Made by a program: the position numbers and the translations under genes. The notes beneath the pieces were generated by a model. The model ran no database searches. It worked only from the letters and a program-made list of their open reading frames with translations, and was not told where the DNA came from. From positions 3,843,501-3,907,500 of the forward strand of contig NZ_CP116936.1 of the NCBI RefSeq assembly GCF_028475105.1: a DNA stretch of 64,000 nt, written 5' to 3'. Positions 44,515 to 52,917 of this stretch are shown piece after piece; the stretch's first letter is position 1; every line of letters starts with the position of its first letter. The stretch comes from Micromonospora sp. LH3U1. GTDB taxonomy: Bacteria > Actinomycetota > Actinomycetes > Mycobacteriales > Micromonosporaceae.

Positions 44515-45861
44515 TCAGGCGATGGCGGACTTGCACGCTTCGATGAACTGGGCGGCGGCCTGGGCGGGCGTGGCCCGGCCGTACTGCGCGTTCTCGGCGG
44601 CCTTGATCAGCTCGGACTTGACCTTGCTGTGCCCCTTGATCGGCACCTGCGGTGACGTGCCGAACTTCTGGGTCAGCTCCGCCTCGACGGCGATGGACTG
44701 CTTCATGGCCGGGTCGGTGGCGTCGTCGCTGACCACCCGGCGCAGGTCCAGGTTGGACGGCAGACCGCGGTCGGTGCCGAGCAGTTTGACCACCTCCTGG
44801 TCGTTGTTCAGGAAGTTGATCACGTCGACCGCGACGTCCTTGTTCTTGCTGCCCTTGAACACCGACCAGTACATCGAGGCCCGGGCCCACTGCGCGCTCG
44901 GGTCACCGGGGTAGGCGACGACACCCAGCTCGTCCTTGGTGTTCTTCTTCAGGTCGGGCATCTGGTTGGCCCAGACCCAGGAGGTCGCCGACTTGCCGGT
45001 GACCACCAACTGCTTGGTGATGTCGCTGGAGTTGCCCTCGTGGATGACGTCGGCCGTCGGGGTGGCCTTCCGGTCCCGGGCGCCCTTCCACAGGTCGAAC
45101 CACGTGGTCACGTCCTCGGCGGTGAAGCCCAGTTCCTTGCCCTTGTAGAGGTCCTTGCCCTGCTGGCGCAGCCAGACCCAGAACGCCTTGTAGTCAGCGC
45201 TCGGGTCCTGGGTGCCGGGCACCTTGGTCTTGGCGGTGACCTGCTCGGCCCAGGCGATGTGCTGCTCCCACGACATCCCGGTGGTCGGCTCGGGCAGGTT
45301 GTTCTTGGTCAGCAGCGTCTTGTTGTAGACCAGGCCCTGGGTGTTCTCCCCGGCAGCCAGCCCGGCGAGCTTGCCGTCGACCACGCCGTACTGCCAGAGG
45401 CTCTCGGGGAACTTGGAGGTGTCCAACTTTCCGGACTTCTGGTACGAGGTGAGGTCGAGCGTGGTGTTGCGGGCCGCGTACTCGGCGAGGTAGTTGTCGT
45501 CGATCTGGAAGAGGTCCGGCGGGTTGCCGCCGGCGGTGAGCGTGGCCAGCTTGTCGAAGTAGCCCTGGTTGGCCTGCCAGGTCTTCTCGAAGGTCACGTT
45601 CGGGTGCTTCTTGGTGTAGAGGGCCAGCGCGTCCTCGGTCAACTTGGCGCGGGCGTCGCCGCCCCACCAGAAGATGGAGAGCTTGACCGGCGCGTTCGGG
45701 TCGGCGGCGCCGTCGTCGTCTCCGCAGGCCGCGGCCCCGAACATCAGCGGCGCGGCGACGGTCACGGCGAGCAGGCCGCGCAGCAGGCGCCGCCGAGGCA
45801 GCGCGGTACGGTGGGTGCGCCCGACGGGCGCGTCAGTGGTGGGGGGCGTTGCGGGGTGCAT
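44515..45861 (-). CDS. Extracellular solute-binding lipoprotein of a sugar ABC transporter
   Basis: A 448-residue family 1 binding protein. The N-terminus has a twin-Arg-like RRRLLRGLLAVTVAAPLMFGAAAC with a lipidation Cys at ~46 and an acidic DDDGAADPN spacer. VKLSIFWWGGDARAKLTEDALALYTKKHPNVTFE is the classical start of the fold, followed by LTAGGNPPDLFQIDD and TSWVWANQMP. It ends with an AAQFIEACKSAIA helix. It is the first gene of the minus-strand transport operon and sits 19 nt after the LacI gene stop, so it is probably transcribed from the same promoter. Good SD (GAGGAG). Confidence 0.93.
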   Translation of the reverse strand: MHPATPPTTDAPVGRTHRTALPRRRLLRGLLAVTVAAPLMFGAAACGDDDGAADPNAPVKLSIFWWGGDARAKLTEDALALYTKKHPNVTFEKTWQANQGYFDKLATLTAGGNPPDLFQIDDNYLAEYAARNTTLDLTSYQKSGKLDTSKFPESLWQYGVVDGKLAGLAAGENTQGLVYNKTLLTKNNLPEPTTGMSWEQHIAWAEQVTAKTKVPGTQDPSADYKAFWVWLRQQGKDLYKGKELGFTAEDVTTWFDLWKGARDRKATPTADVIHEGNSSDITKQLVVTGKSATSWVWANQMPDLKKNTKDELGVVAYPGDPSAQWARASMYWSVFKGSKNKDVAVDVINFLNNDQEVVKLLGTDRGLPSNLDLRRVVSDDATDPAMKQSIAVEAELTQKFGTSPQVPIKGHSKVKSELIKAAENAQYGRATPAQAAAQFIEACKSAIA

Positions 45862-45880
45862 GTGCGCTCACTCCTCGGCA

Positions 45881-47011
45881 TTAGGAGGCGACGGCGTCAC
45901 CGGTGGCCGCGGTCGGGATGCCCGGGCCCGCAGGGCAATGCGGGTCCGGGCTTTGCGGCGCGGTCAGGGGACGTGCCGGTCGGGCGTACGGGCCCGGGCC
46001 GGTCGAGTCGCGGATGACCAGGTCGGTCTGCAGCATTACCTGTGCGGTGGTACGACGAACGCCGAGCGCCGTGCCGGCACCGGACCCCCGCGCACCGCGC
46101 GGTGACTCGATGCCCTGTTGCAGCAGCATGTCGACGGCCGTCCGGCCGGCGGCCCCGGTGGGTGTGGCCACCGTCGTCAGTTTGGGGCGGGTGAGCCGGC
46201 TCAGGGCGATGTCGTCGACCCCGACGACACTCACCTCCTGCGGCACCCGGACCCCGAGCGCGTCCAGCCCTTCGATGAGGCCGATCGCCATCAGGTCGTT
46301 GTAGGCGAGCACGGCCGACGCACCGCTGCGCCGCACCTGCTCGGCGGCGGCCGAGCCGCCGATCTCGGTGGGCGGGTTCGGGCCGAGCACGGTCAACTCC
46401 GCGCCGCCAGCTCGGGCGGCCGTGCCGGCGGCTCGGCGCATCTCCCGGTTGGTCCAGGAGCTGCGCGGGCCACCGAGCAGCGCGATGCTGCGGTGACCCA
46501 GGCCGACCAGGTGCTCGATAGCCGCCCGGGCACCCTGCCCGACGTCCATCAGCACGCAGGGCAGGCCGGTCACCTGGCGGTTCACCACCACCAGCGGCAC
46601 CTCGCGGCTGAGCTGCTCGATCAGGCTGTTGCTCATCCGAGGACTGCACAGCAGCACCCCGTCCACCTGTTTGGCCAGCGCGTGGACCAGCTCCTCCTCG
46701 ACGGTCGGGTCCTCGTTGGTGTCGGCCACGAAGACGTGGTAGTCGCGGTGCCGGGCCTGACTCTCCGCCGCTTTGATCAGCGGCGGGAAGAACGGGTTCG
46801 CGATGTCCGCGATGATCAGCCCGATGTTGTGCGTACGACCGGTGATCAGGGCCCGGGCGGCCCGGTTCGGCCGGTAGCCCAGGTCCTCCGCACACGCCAG
46901 CACCCGGACCCGGGTCTCCGGGTTGACCAGGTGTGGAGCGGAGAACGTGCGGGACACGGTGGAGATGTGCACACCGGACGCTCGGGCGACGTCCCGGATG
47001 GTGACTGGCAC
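45881..47011 (-). CDS. LacI-family repressor of the uronate/pectin locus
   Basis: A 376-residue regulator. The HTH is VTIRDVARASGVHISTVSRTFSAPHLVNPETR with hinge YRPNRAARALITG. The sensor domain has IADIANPFFPPLIKAAESQA, GVLLCSPRMSN, AVLAYNDLMAIGLIEGLDALGVRVPQEVSVVGVDDI and LTTVATPTGAAGRTAVDMLLQQ. The start is set at the GTG at 47011, which has GAAGGGG 5 nt upstream. The ATG at 47059 coincides with the predicted -10 box and would precede the transcription start. It has a ~45-residue Pro/Thr-rich tail. It likely represses both divergent operons and itself. Confidence 0.93.
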   Translation of the reverse strand: MPVTIRDVARASGVHISTVSRTFSAPHLVNPETRVRVLACAEDLGYRPNRAARALITGRTHNIGLIIADIANPFFPPLIKAAESQARHRDYHVFVADTNEDPTVEEELVHALAKQVDGVLLCSPRMSNSLIEQLSREVPLVVVNRQVTGLPCVLMDVGQGARAAIEHLVGLGHRSIALLGGPRSSWTNREMRRAAGTAARAGGAELTVLGPNPPTEIGGSAAAEQVRRSGASAVLAYNDLMAIGLIEGLDALGVRVPQEVSVVGVDDIALSRLTRPKLTTVATPTGAAGRTAVDMLLQQGIESPRGARGSGAGTALGVRRTTAQVMLQTDLVIRDSTGPGPYARPARPLTAPQSPDPHCPAGPGIPTAATGDAVAS

Positions 47012-47057
47012 GGCGGCCCCTTCGTCCGATGTGGCGGCGGTCACGTGGGTGTGGCCC

Positions 47058-47086
47058 ATTAATGCAAACGGTTGCTCCAGTGTCAA
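47058..47086 (-). promoter_or_regulatory. Promoter of the LacI/ABC transporter operon
   Basis: On the minus strand TTGACA (47086-47081), exactly 17 nt, then ATTAAT (47063-47058). It predicts transcription from about 47051 and a ~40-nt leader to the GTG at 47011. The operator at 47063-47076 lies between and over the two boxes, which fits autorepression. Confidence 0.65.
47063..47076. promoter_or_regulatory. LacI-type operator O1
   Basis: TGCAAACGGTTGCT: a near-palindrome with GCAA/TTGC half sites and a central CG, typical for LacI/GalR proteins. It overlaps the -10 side of the lacI promoter. Confidence 0.7.
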
Positions 47087-47180
47087 CGGTGAATGGTTAC
47101 GGCTTCGTTGCGTCCACGCTCCCCTTGGTGATCTGCTGCCCCGCAAACACTGACATTTACCACCGATTGTGGTGTCGTCG

Positions 47181-47209
47181 TTGACGCGATCGGATCGATC
47201 GTGATTACT
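47181..47209 (+). promoter_or_regulatory. Putative promoter of the catabolic operon
   Basis: TTGACG (47181-47186), 17-nt spacer, ATTACT (47204-47209). The -10 match is weak, but operator O2 follows immediately, which supports it. Confidence 0.45.
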
Positions 47210-47213
47210 TCAC

Positions 47214-47227
47214 TGCAAACCTTTGCA
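47214..47227. promoter_or_regulatory. LacI-type operator O2
   Basis: TGCAAACCTTTGCA: perfect TGCAAA/TTTGCA half sites around CC. It lies at the expected transcription start of the plus-strand operon and shares half sites with O1, 150 bp away. Confidence 0.75.
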
Positions 47228-47249
47228 GGATCATCGGGGAGGCGACCGT

Positions 47250-48578
47250 ATGTCACCGAGAGCCGACGGCCGGGTCCGGTACGCCGTCGTGGGCACCGGC
47301 GCGCGGGCGGAGATGTTCGTCCGGGCCCTGGTGCTCGACCACGCCGACACCGCCGAACTGGTCGCCTTCGCCGACGTCAACCAGGCCCGGATGGATGCGC
47401 ACAACCGCTGGCTGTCCGAGCTGGGCCACCGTCCGCTGCCCACGTACCCGGCCGCCGACTTCGCCGCCATGCTGGACAAGGAACGCGTCGACGTCGTCCT
47501 CGTCACCAGCGTGGACGTCACCCACGACGAGTACGTGGTGGTCGCGCTGCGCGCCGGCCGCGAGGTCGTCACCGAGAAGCCGATGACCGTGGACGCGCCG
47601 CGCTGTCGACGCATCCTGGACGCGGTCACCGAGACCGGCGGTCGGGTGACGGTCGCGTTCAACTACCGCTACAACCCGTTGCACGAACAGGTCCGCCGGC
47701 TGCTCGCCGAGGGCGCGGTCGGCGAGATCGGCTCGGTGCACTTCGAGTGGCTGCTCGACGTCCGCCACGGTGCCGACTACTTCCGCCGCTGGCACCGCGA
47801 GAAGGCCACCTCCGGTGGGCTGATGGTGCACAAGGCCAGCCACCACTTCGACCTGGTCAACTGGTGGCTGGCCGCCACCCCCGTCGAGGTGTACGCGGCC
47901 GGCCGGCTCTTCTTCTACGGCGAGAGCGGCCGCCGGCACGGCTACGCCCGCGACTACGACCGGGCACACGGCTCCCCCGCCGCGGTCGACGACCCGTTCG
48001 CGTTGCGGCTGGACGCGCACCCCCGGCTGCGCGAGCTGTACCTCGACGCCGAGGCCGAGGACGGCTACCAGCGCGACCGCAACGTCTTCGCCCCCGGGGT
48101 GAGCATCGAGGACGACATGGCGGTGCTCGCCCGCTACTCCACCGGCGCCACGATGACCTACCACCTGACGGCGTACGCCCCCTGGGAGGGCTACCGGGTG
48201 ATGGTCAACGGCAGCCGGGGCCGGCTGGAGCTGGAGGTCACCGAGAACGACTTCGTCGACCGGGGCACCGCCGGTGCGGTCAAGGGCGCCGCCCTGCACG
48301 GCACCGAGGCGCCGGCCGAGGGCGGTGGTGCGACGCTCACCCTGCGCCCGTTCTGGGCGCCGCCCCAGCAGATCCCGGTCGAGGGTCGGACCCGGCACGG
48401 GCACGGGGGCGCGGACGCCCGGATGACCGGCGTGCTCTTCGGCGGCCAACCCGACCCGCTGGACCGCGCCGCGACCGCCGATGACGGCGCGTTGGCCCTG
48501 CTCACCGGCCTGGCCGCCAACCGGTCCTTCGAGACCGGTCAACCGGTCCGGGTCGCCGACCTGCTCACCCCCCGCTGA
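47250..48578 (+). CDS. Gfo/Idh/MocA-family oxidoreductase
   Basis: A 442-residue NAD(P)-dependent dehydrogenase. The Rossmann start is YAVVGTGARAEMFVRALV, followed by VDVVLVTSVDVTHDEYVV. EKP is in VVTEKPMTVDAP, and RVTVAFNYRYNP follows. The substrate-domain motif SGGLMVHKASHHFDLVNWW carries the His/Asp pair. SD GGGAGG 8 nt before the ATG. It is the first gene of the divergent catabolic operon, directly after operator O2. The exact sugar-acid substrate cannot be read from sequence. Confidence 0.92.
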   Translation: MSPRADGRVRYAVVGTGARAEMFVRALVLDHADTAELVAFADVNQARMDAHNRWLSELGHRPLPTYPAADFAAMLDKERVDVVLVTSVDVTHDEYVVVALRAGREVVTEKPMTVDAPRCRRILDAVTETGGRVTVAFNYRYNPLHEQVRRLLAEGAVGEIGSVHFEWLLDVRHGADYFRRWHREKATSGGLMVHKASHHFDLVNWWLAATPVEVYAAGRLFFYGESGRRHGYARDYDRAHGSPAAVDDPFALRLDAHPRLRELYLDAEAEDGYQRDRNVFAPGVSIEDDMAVLARYSTGATMTYHLTAYAPWEGYRVMVNGSRGRLELEVTENDFVDRGTAGAVKGAALHGTEAPAEGGGATLTLRPFWAPPQQIPVEGRTRHGHGGADARMTGVLFGGQPDPLDRAATADDGALALLTGLAANRSFETGQPVRVADLLTPR

Positions 48579-48603
48579 CACAGGAGACGAGGAGCCCATC
48601 CCC

Positions 48604-50037
48604 GTGCCGACGTTCGACCACACCGACCTGCTCCTGCCGCCCGAACCCGGCCAGCGCGCGCTGGCCCGGGAGCTGTACGCGCTGGCCGCGGCGCAACCCA
48701 TCATCTCGCCGCACGGGCACGTCGACCCGGCCCTGCTCGCCGAGGACCGCCCCTTCCCGGACCCGGCGCAGCTGCTCATCGTGCCCGACCACTACCTGAC
48801 CCGGATGCTGCTCAGCCAGGGCGTACCCCCGGCGGAACTGGGCGTGCCCACCCGCGACGGCAGCCCGGTGGAGACCGACGGCCGGGTGATCTGGCGACGC
48901 TTCGCCGCGCACTGGCACCTCTTCCGGGGCACCCCGTCGCGGCTCTGGCTGGAGCAGACCTTCCGCACCGTGTTCGGGGTGCAGACCCCGTTCGGCCCGG
49001 CCACCGCCGACACCCTGTACGACGAGATCGCGGCCCGACTCGCCGAGCCGGGCTTCCGCCCCAGGGCGCTGTTCGAGCGGTTCGGCATCGAGGTGCTGGC
49101 CACCACCGAGTCGCCACTGGACGACCTCGGCCAGCACGCCAAGCTCGCCGCCGACGGCTGGGGTGGGCCGGGCGGCCGGGTGGTCACCACGTTCCGCCCG
49201 GACGACGTGGTGGACATGGAGTTCGAGGGTTGGTCGACCAACGTGGACCGTCTCGGTGAGCTGGCCGGCGAGGACACCGGCACGTACGCCGGCTACCTGG
49301 CCGCGCTGCGGGCCCGGCGCGCCGCGTTCATCGCCGCCGGCGCGACGTCGTCGGACCACGGCCACCCCACAGCGCGCACGCTGGACCTGGCACCGGAGGA
49401 GGCCGAGCGGCTGTACGACCGGGGCCGGCGCGGCGCGGCCGACGCCGCCGACGCGGAGGCGTTCCGGGCGCACATGCTCGTGGAGTTCGCCCGGATGTCC
49501 CTCGACGACGGCCTGGTCATGCAGCTGCACCCCGGCGCGGTACGCAACCACAACCGCTGGCTGCACGCCCGGCACGGCCGCGACGTCGGCGGCGACATCC
49601 CACAGGCAACCGAGTACGTGCACGCGCTCGCCCCGCTGCTGGAGCGTTACGGCAACGACCCGCGGCTGCGGGTGGTGCTCTACACCCTCGACGAGGACAC
49701 GTTCACCCGGGAGCTGGCGCCCCTCGCGGGTGGGTACGCGGCGCTGCTGCTCGGCGCGCCCTGGTGGTTCCTGGACTCCCCCGAGGTGCTGCGCCGGTTC
49801 CGGGAGACGGTCACCGAGAGCGCCGGTTTCTACAACACCACCGGGTTCGTCGACGACACCCGGGCGTTCTGCTCCATCCCGGTACGCCACGACGTGGCCC
49901 GCCGGGTGGACGCCGGCTTCCTGGCCCGGCTCGTCGCCGAGCGCCGGCTGCCGATGGACGAGGCGGCCGAGACCATCGTCGACCTGGCGTACCGGCTACC
50001 CAAGCGGGTCTTCAACTTTGGGCGGGCTGACCGGTGA
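48604..50037 (+). CDS. uxaC: Glucuronate/galacturonate isomerase (uronate isomerase)
   Basis: A 477-residue UxaC (amidohydrolase superfamily), which interconverts D-glucuronate with D-fructuronate and D-galacturonate with D-tagaturonate. Signatures: IISPHGHVDPALLAED with the metal-binding HxH, FRGTPSRLWLEQTF and VLATTESPLDDL. Also VVTTFRPDDVVD, VMQLHPGAVRNHN, VLYTLDEDTF and APWWFLDSPEVLRRF. GTG start with GAGGAG upstream. Its stop codon is formed by the first bases of the 59-nt repeat. Confidence 0.95.
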   Translation: MPTFDHTDLLLPPEPGQRALARELYALAAAQPIISPHGHVDPALLAEDRPFPDPAQLLIVPDHYLTRMLLSQGVPPAELGVPTRDGSPVETDGRVIWRRFAAHWHLFRGTPSRLWLEQTFRTVFGVQTPFGPATADTLYDEIAARLAEPGFRPRALFERFGIEVLATTESPLDDLGQHAKLAADGWGGPGGRVVTTFRPDDVVDMEFEGWSTNVDRLGELAGEDTGTYAGYLAALRARRAAFIAAGATSSDHGHPTARTLDLAPEEAERLYDRGRRGAADAADAEAFRAHMLVEFARMSLDDGLVMQLHPGAVRNHNRWLHARHGRDVGGDIPQATEYVHALAPLLERYGNDPRLRVVLYTLDEDTFTRELAPLAGGYAALLLGAPWWFLDSPEVLRRFRETVTESAGFYNTTGFVDDTRAFCSIPVRHDVARRVDAGFLARLVAERRLPMDEAAETIVDLAYRLPKRVFNFGRADR

Positions 50038-50092
50038 GCGCGAGGAGTGCAGCGCAGCGGAGCCCCGCAGTCACGAACGAAAGGCAGGCTCA
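50034..50092 (+). repeat. Single 59-nt stop-to-start repeat copy
   Basis: GTGAGCGCGAGGAGTG, a diverged centre (CAGCGCAGCGG in place of AGCCGGTTTTGCG), then AGCCCCGCAGTCACGAACGAAAG and GCAGGCTCA. It runs from the uronate-isomerase stop (TGA 50035-50037) to the next GTG start at 50093 and is exactly 59 nt, the same unit length as the array at 9935-10107. It supplies the downstream SD (GAAAGGCAGG). Confidence 0.8.
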
Positions 50093-51397
50093 GTGACGGT
50101 GACCATCACCTCGGTCGAGGTGCACGACGTGCGGTTCCCGACCGCCGCCCGGGGCGACGGCTCCGACGCGATCAACCGCGGTGACTACTCGGCGACGTAC
50201 GTGGAGCTGGGCACCGACGCCGGGCCGGCCGGCGCGGGGTTCACCTTCACCAACGGCCGGGGCAACGAGATCACCTGCGCGGCGGTCCACGCGCTGGCCC
50301 ACCACGTGCGGGGGCGCACGATCGAGGAGATCGCGGCCGAGCCGGTGGCGTTCTGGCGCTCGCTCAGCGCCGACGTGCAGCTGCGCTGGCTGGGCCCCGA
50401 GAAGGGCGTCATCCACATGGCGACCGGGGCGCTGGTCAACGCGGTCTGGGACCTGCGGGCCACCCTGGCCGGCAAGCCGATGTGGCGGTTCCTCGCCGAA
50501 CTGCCCACCGACGAGTTGGTGGCCAGCGTCGACTTCCGGCACATCACCGACGCGCTCACGCCGGCCGACGCGGCCGCCATCCTCGACAAGGGGCGCGACG
50601 GGCTGGCCGACCGGTTGGCCACGCTGGAACGTGACGGCTTCCCCTCGTACACCACCTCGGTCGGCTGGCTCGGCTACCCGGACGACAAGGTGCGCGCGCT
50701 GACCCGGCAGGCGTACGACGACGGCTGGCGGGCGGTGAAGATGAAGGTCGGCGGCCCGCTCGCGGACGACCTGCGTCGGGCTCGGATCATCCGGGAGGAG
50801 ATCGGCCCGGACGCGCTGTTGATGATGGACGCCAACCAGGTTTGGGACGTCGACGAGGCAATCTCGGCGATGGCCACGCTGGCCGAGGTGGATCCGTACT
50901 GGATCGAGGAGCCGACCCACGCCGACGACATCCTCGGGCACGCCCGGATCGCCCGCGCGGTGCGCGAGCTGACCGACGGCCGGTGTCGAGTGGCGACCGG
51001 TGAGGTGGCGGCCAACCGGGTGATCTTCAAGCAGCTGTTGCAGGCCGAGGCGATCGGCGTGATGCAGGTCGACGCGTGTCGGGTCGGCGGCGTCAACGAG
51101 GTCCTGGCCGAGCTGTTGCTGGCGGCGAAGTTCGGGGTGCCGGTGTGCCCGCACGCCGGTGGTGTCGGCCTCTGCGAGTACGTCCAGCACCTGGCGATCT
51201 TCGACTACCTGCGGGTGGGCACCGGCCTGGACGGTCGGATGATCGAGTACGTCGACCACCTGCATGAGCACTTCGTCGATCCGGTGCGGACCCGCGGGGG
51301 CCGCTACCTGCTGCCGGAGCGGCCCGGTTACAGCGCCACCATGAAGCCGGCGTCGATCGCCGAGTTCCGCTTCCCGGACGGTCCGGCGTGGCGGTGA
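50093..51397 (+). CDS. Enolase-superfamily sugar-acid dehydratase, L-fuconate dehydratase type
   Basis: A 434-residue mandelate-racemase-subgroup enzyme. Catalytic Lys pair VKMKVGG. Metal ligands are in LLMMDANQVWD (Asp), WIEEPTHADD (Glu) and RVATGEVAANR (Glu), and the general base His is in PVCPHAGGVGLCEYVQH. This last motif and the N-terminal INRGDYSATYVEL are typical of the FucD/ENOSF1 group. In this operon it could dehydrate a uronate-derived acid (mannonate, altronate or galactarate-like) to a 2-keto-3-deoxy acid. The substrate is therefore uncertain. GTG start fed by the 59-nt repeat. Confidence 0.88.
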   Translation: MTVTITSVEVHDVRFPTAARGDGSDAINRGDYSATYVELGTDAGPAGAGFTFTNGRGNEITCAAVHALAHHVRGRTIEEIAAEPVAFWRSLSADVQLRWLGPEKGVIHMATGALVNAVWDLRATLAGKPMWRFLAELPTDELVASVDFRHITDALTPADAAAILDKGRDGLADRLATLERDGFPSYTTSVGWLGYPDDKVRALTRQAYDDGWRAVKMKVGGPLADDLRRARIIREEIGPDALLMMDANQVWDVDEAISAMATLAEVDPYWIEEPTHADDILGHARIARAVRELTDGRCRVATGEVAANRVIFKQLLQAEAIGVMQVDACRVGGVNEVLAELLLAAKFGVPVCPHAGGVGLCEYVQHLAIFDYLRVGTGLDGRMIEYVDHLHEHFVDPVRTRGGRYLLPERPGYSATMKPASIAEFRFPDGPAWR

Positions 51398-52881
51398 CCG
51401 TCGGCGCCTCCCGGCTCGGCCTGGGCATGCTGCGCCGGCTGCCCGCCGAGGCCCGTCCCCTGATCCGCCCGGGGACCGTGCCGGCCGGTGTCGTGCATCT
51501 GGGGTTGGGCGCGTTCCACCGGGCGCACCAGGCCGTCTACACCGAGGCGGCGATCGGCGCGGCCGGCGGCGACTGGGGCATCGTGGCCGTCGCCCCGCGC
51601 AGCACCGCCATGGTCGAGGCGCTCACCGCGCAGGACAACCTGTTCAGCGTCAGCACCCTCTCCGCCGCCGGCAGCGCCACCCGGGTGGTGGGCGCCCTGA
51701 GCGGGGTACGGCACGCGGCCAGCGACCCGGACGCCGTGGTGGCGTTGCTCGCCGACCCGGCGGTGCGGGTGGTGACGCTGACCGTCACCGAGAAGGCGTA
51801 CCAACTCGACCCGGTGACCGGTCGGTTGTCCCCGGATTCGGCGCTCGCCGCGGACCTGGCCGGTGGCCGTCCGCCGAGCACCGTGCCGGGGCTGTTGCTG
51901 CGCGGGCTGGCCGCCCGGGCCGCCGCGGACGCCGGGCCGGTGGCTCTGGTCAGCTGCGACAACCTCCCAGCCAACGGCCGACGACTGCGCGGAATGCTGG
52001 ACCAGGCGGTCGGCCGGGCCTCCGGAGTGCCCGCCGGGCTGGTCGAGTGGGTGGCCGGCAACGTCACCTGCCCGGGCACCATGGTGGACCGGATCGTGCC
52101 GGCCAGCACGCCGGAGACGATCGAGGCGGCAGGCCGGGCGCTCGGCGTGACCGACCTGGCAGCGGTGGCCGCCGAGCCGTACGCGCAGTGGGTGATCGAG
52201 GACGACTTCCCCGGTGGCCGGCCGGGCTGGGAGCACGCCGGGGCGGTGCTCACCGACGACGCCGGCCCGTGGGAGCGGTTGAAGCTGCGCGCTCTCAACG
52301 GCGTGCACTCGGCCGTGGCGTACCTGGGTGCGTTGGCCGGTCGGGAGACGATCGCCGACGCGCTGGAGATCCCGCACCTGGGCGACGTGCTGCGTCGGCT
52401 GATCGCCGAGGACGTCGCGGCCAGCTTCACCCCGCCGGACGGGGTCCGGGTGGTCGACTACGGCGAGCAGGTCCTCGCCCGGTTCGGTAACCCGGCGATC
52501 CGTCACCGCACCCTGCAGGTGGCGATGGACGGCTCGCAGAAGCTGCCGCAGCGGGTCCTGCACACCATCGTCGACCTGCGCGCCGCCGGCCGCTCCGCGC
52601 GTTGGGGCGCACTGGTGGTGGCCGCGTGGCTGCGTTTCGCGCTGGGCCACGCCGACGACGGGCATCCGTTGCCGTTCCAGGACCCACTGGCCGGGCCGAT
52701 CCGCGCCGCACTGGGCGCCGGCACGCAGAGCCCGGCGGGCGCGGTCGACGCGGTCTTCGCGCTGCGCGACGTCTTCCCGGTCGAGGTGGCCGAGGACGAC
52801 GAGGTTCGCGCCGACGTGATCGCCTGGCTGACCGCGCTGCAACGGCACGGCGTCGAGGCCACCCTGGCCGGTGCCCGGTGA
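51388..52881 (+). CDS. Mannitol/fructuronate (tagaturonate) dehydrogenase family
   Basis: A 497-residue long-chain polyol dehydrogenase. N-terminal VVHLGLGAFHRAHQAVYTEAA is the NAD site. It also has SVSTLSAAGSATRVVGAL, TLTVTEKAYQLD and VSCDNLPANGRRLRGML. The catalytic segment LKLRALNGVHSAVAYLG carries the Lys, Asn and His. It overlaps the dehydratase gene by 10 nt. Following UxaC, the most economical role is reduction of fructuronate or tagaturonate to mannonate or altronate (UxuB/UxaB reaction). Confidence 0.9.
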   Translation: MAVTVGASRLGLGMLRRLPAEARPLIRPGTVPAGVVHLGLGAFHRAHQAVYTEAAIGAAGGDWGIVAVAPRSTAMVEALTAQDNLFSVSTLSAAGSATRVVGALSGVRHAASDPDAVVALLADPAVRVVTLTVTEKAYQLDPVTGRLSPDSALAADLAGGRPPSTVPGLLLRGLAARAAADAGPVALVSCDNLPANGRRLRGMLDQAVGRASGVPAGLVEWVAGNVTCPGTMVDRIVPASTPETIEAAGRALGVTDLAAVAAEPYAQWVIEDDFPGGRPGWEHAGAVLTDDAGPWERLKLRALNGVHSAVAYLGALAGRETIADALEIPHLGDVLRRLIAEDVAASFTPPDGVRVVDYGEQVLARFGNPAIRHRTLQVAMDGSQKLPQRVLHTIVDLRAAGRSARWGALVVAAWLRFALGHADDGHPLPFQDPLAGPIRAALGAGTQSPAGAVDAVFALRDVFPVEVAEDDEVRADVIAWLTALQRHGVEATLAGAR

Positions 52882-52917
52882 CCGGGCCTGCGCTGGCCGG
52901 TGCCCGGTGACCGGGCC
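52864..52917. repeat. 29-bp tandem duplication across a stop/start junction
   Basis: CTGGCCGGTGCCCGGTGACCGGGCC occurs at 52864-52888 and 52893-52917 (period 29). Each copy contains CCGGTGACC, in which TGA ends the dehydrogenase and GTG can start the next gene. Only the second copy is in frame with the following oxidoreductase, so an ancestral GTGA overlap has been separated into stop and start. Confidence 0.85.

Noticed and set aside
47059..47061. ATG at 47059 as the lacI start
   Set aside because: It overlaps the predicted -10 box and lacks an SD; the GTG at 47011 has a good SD and still leaves the full HTH.
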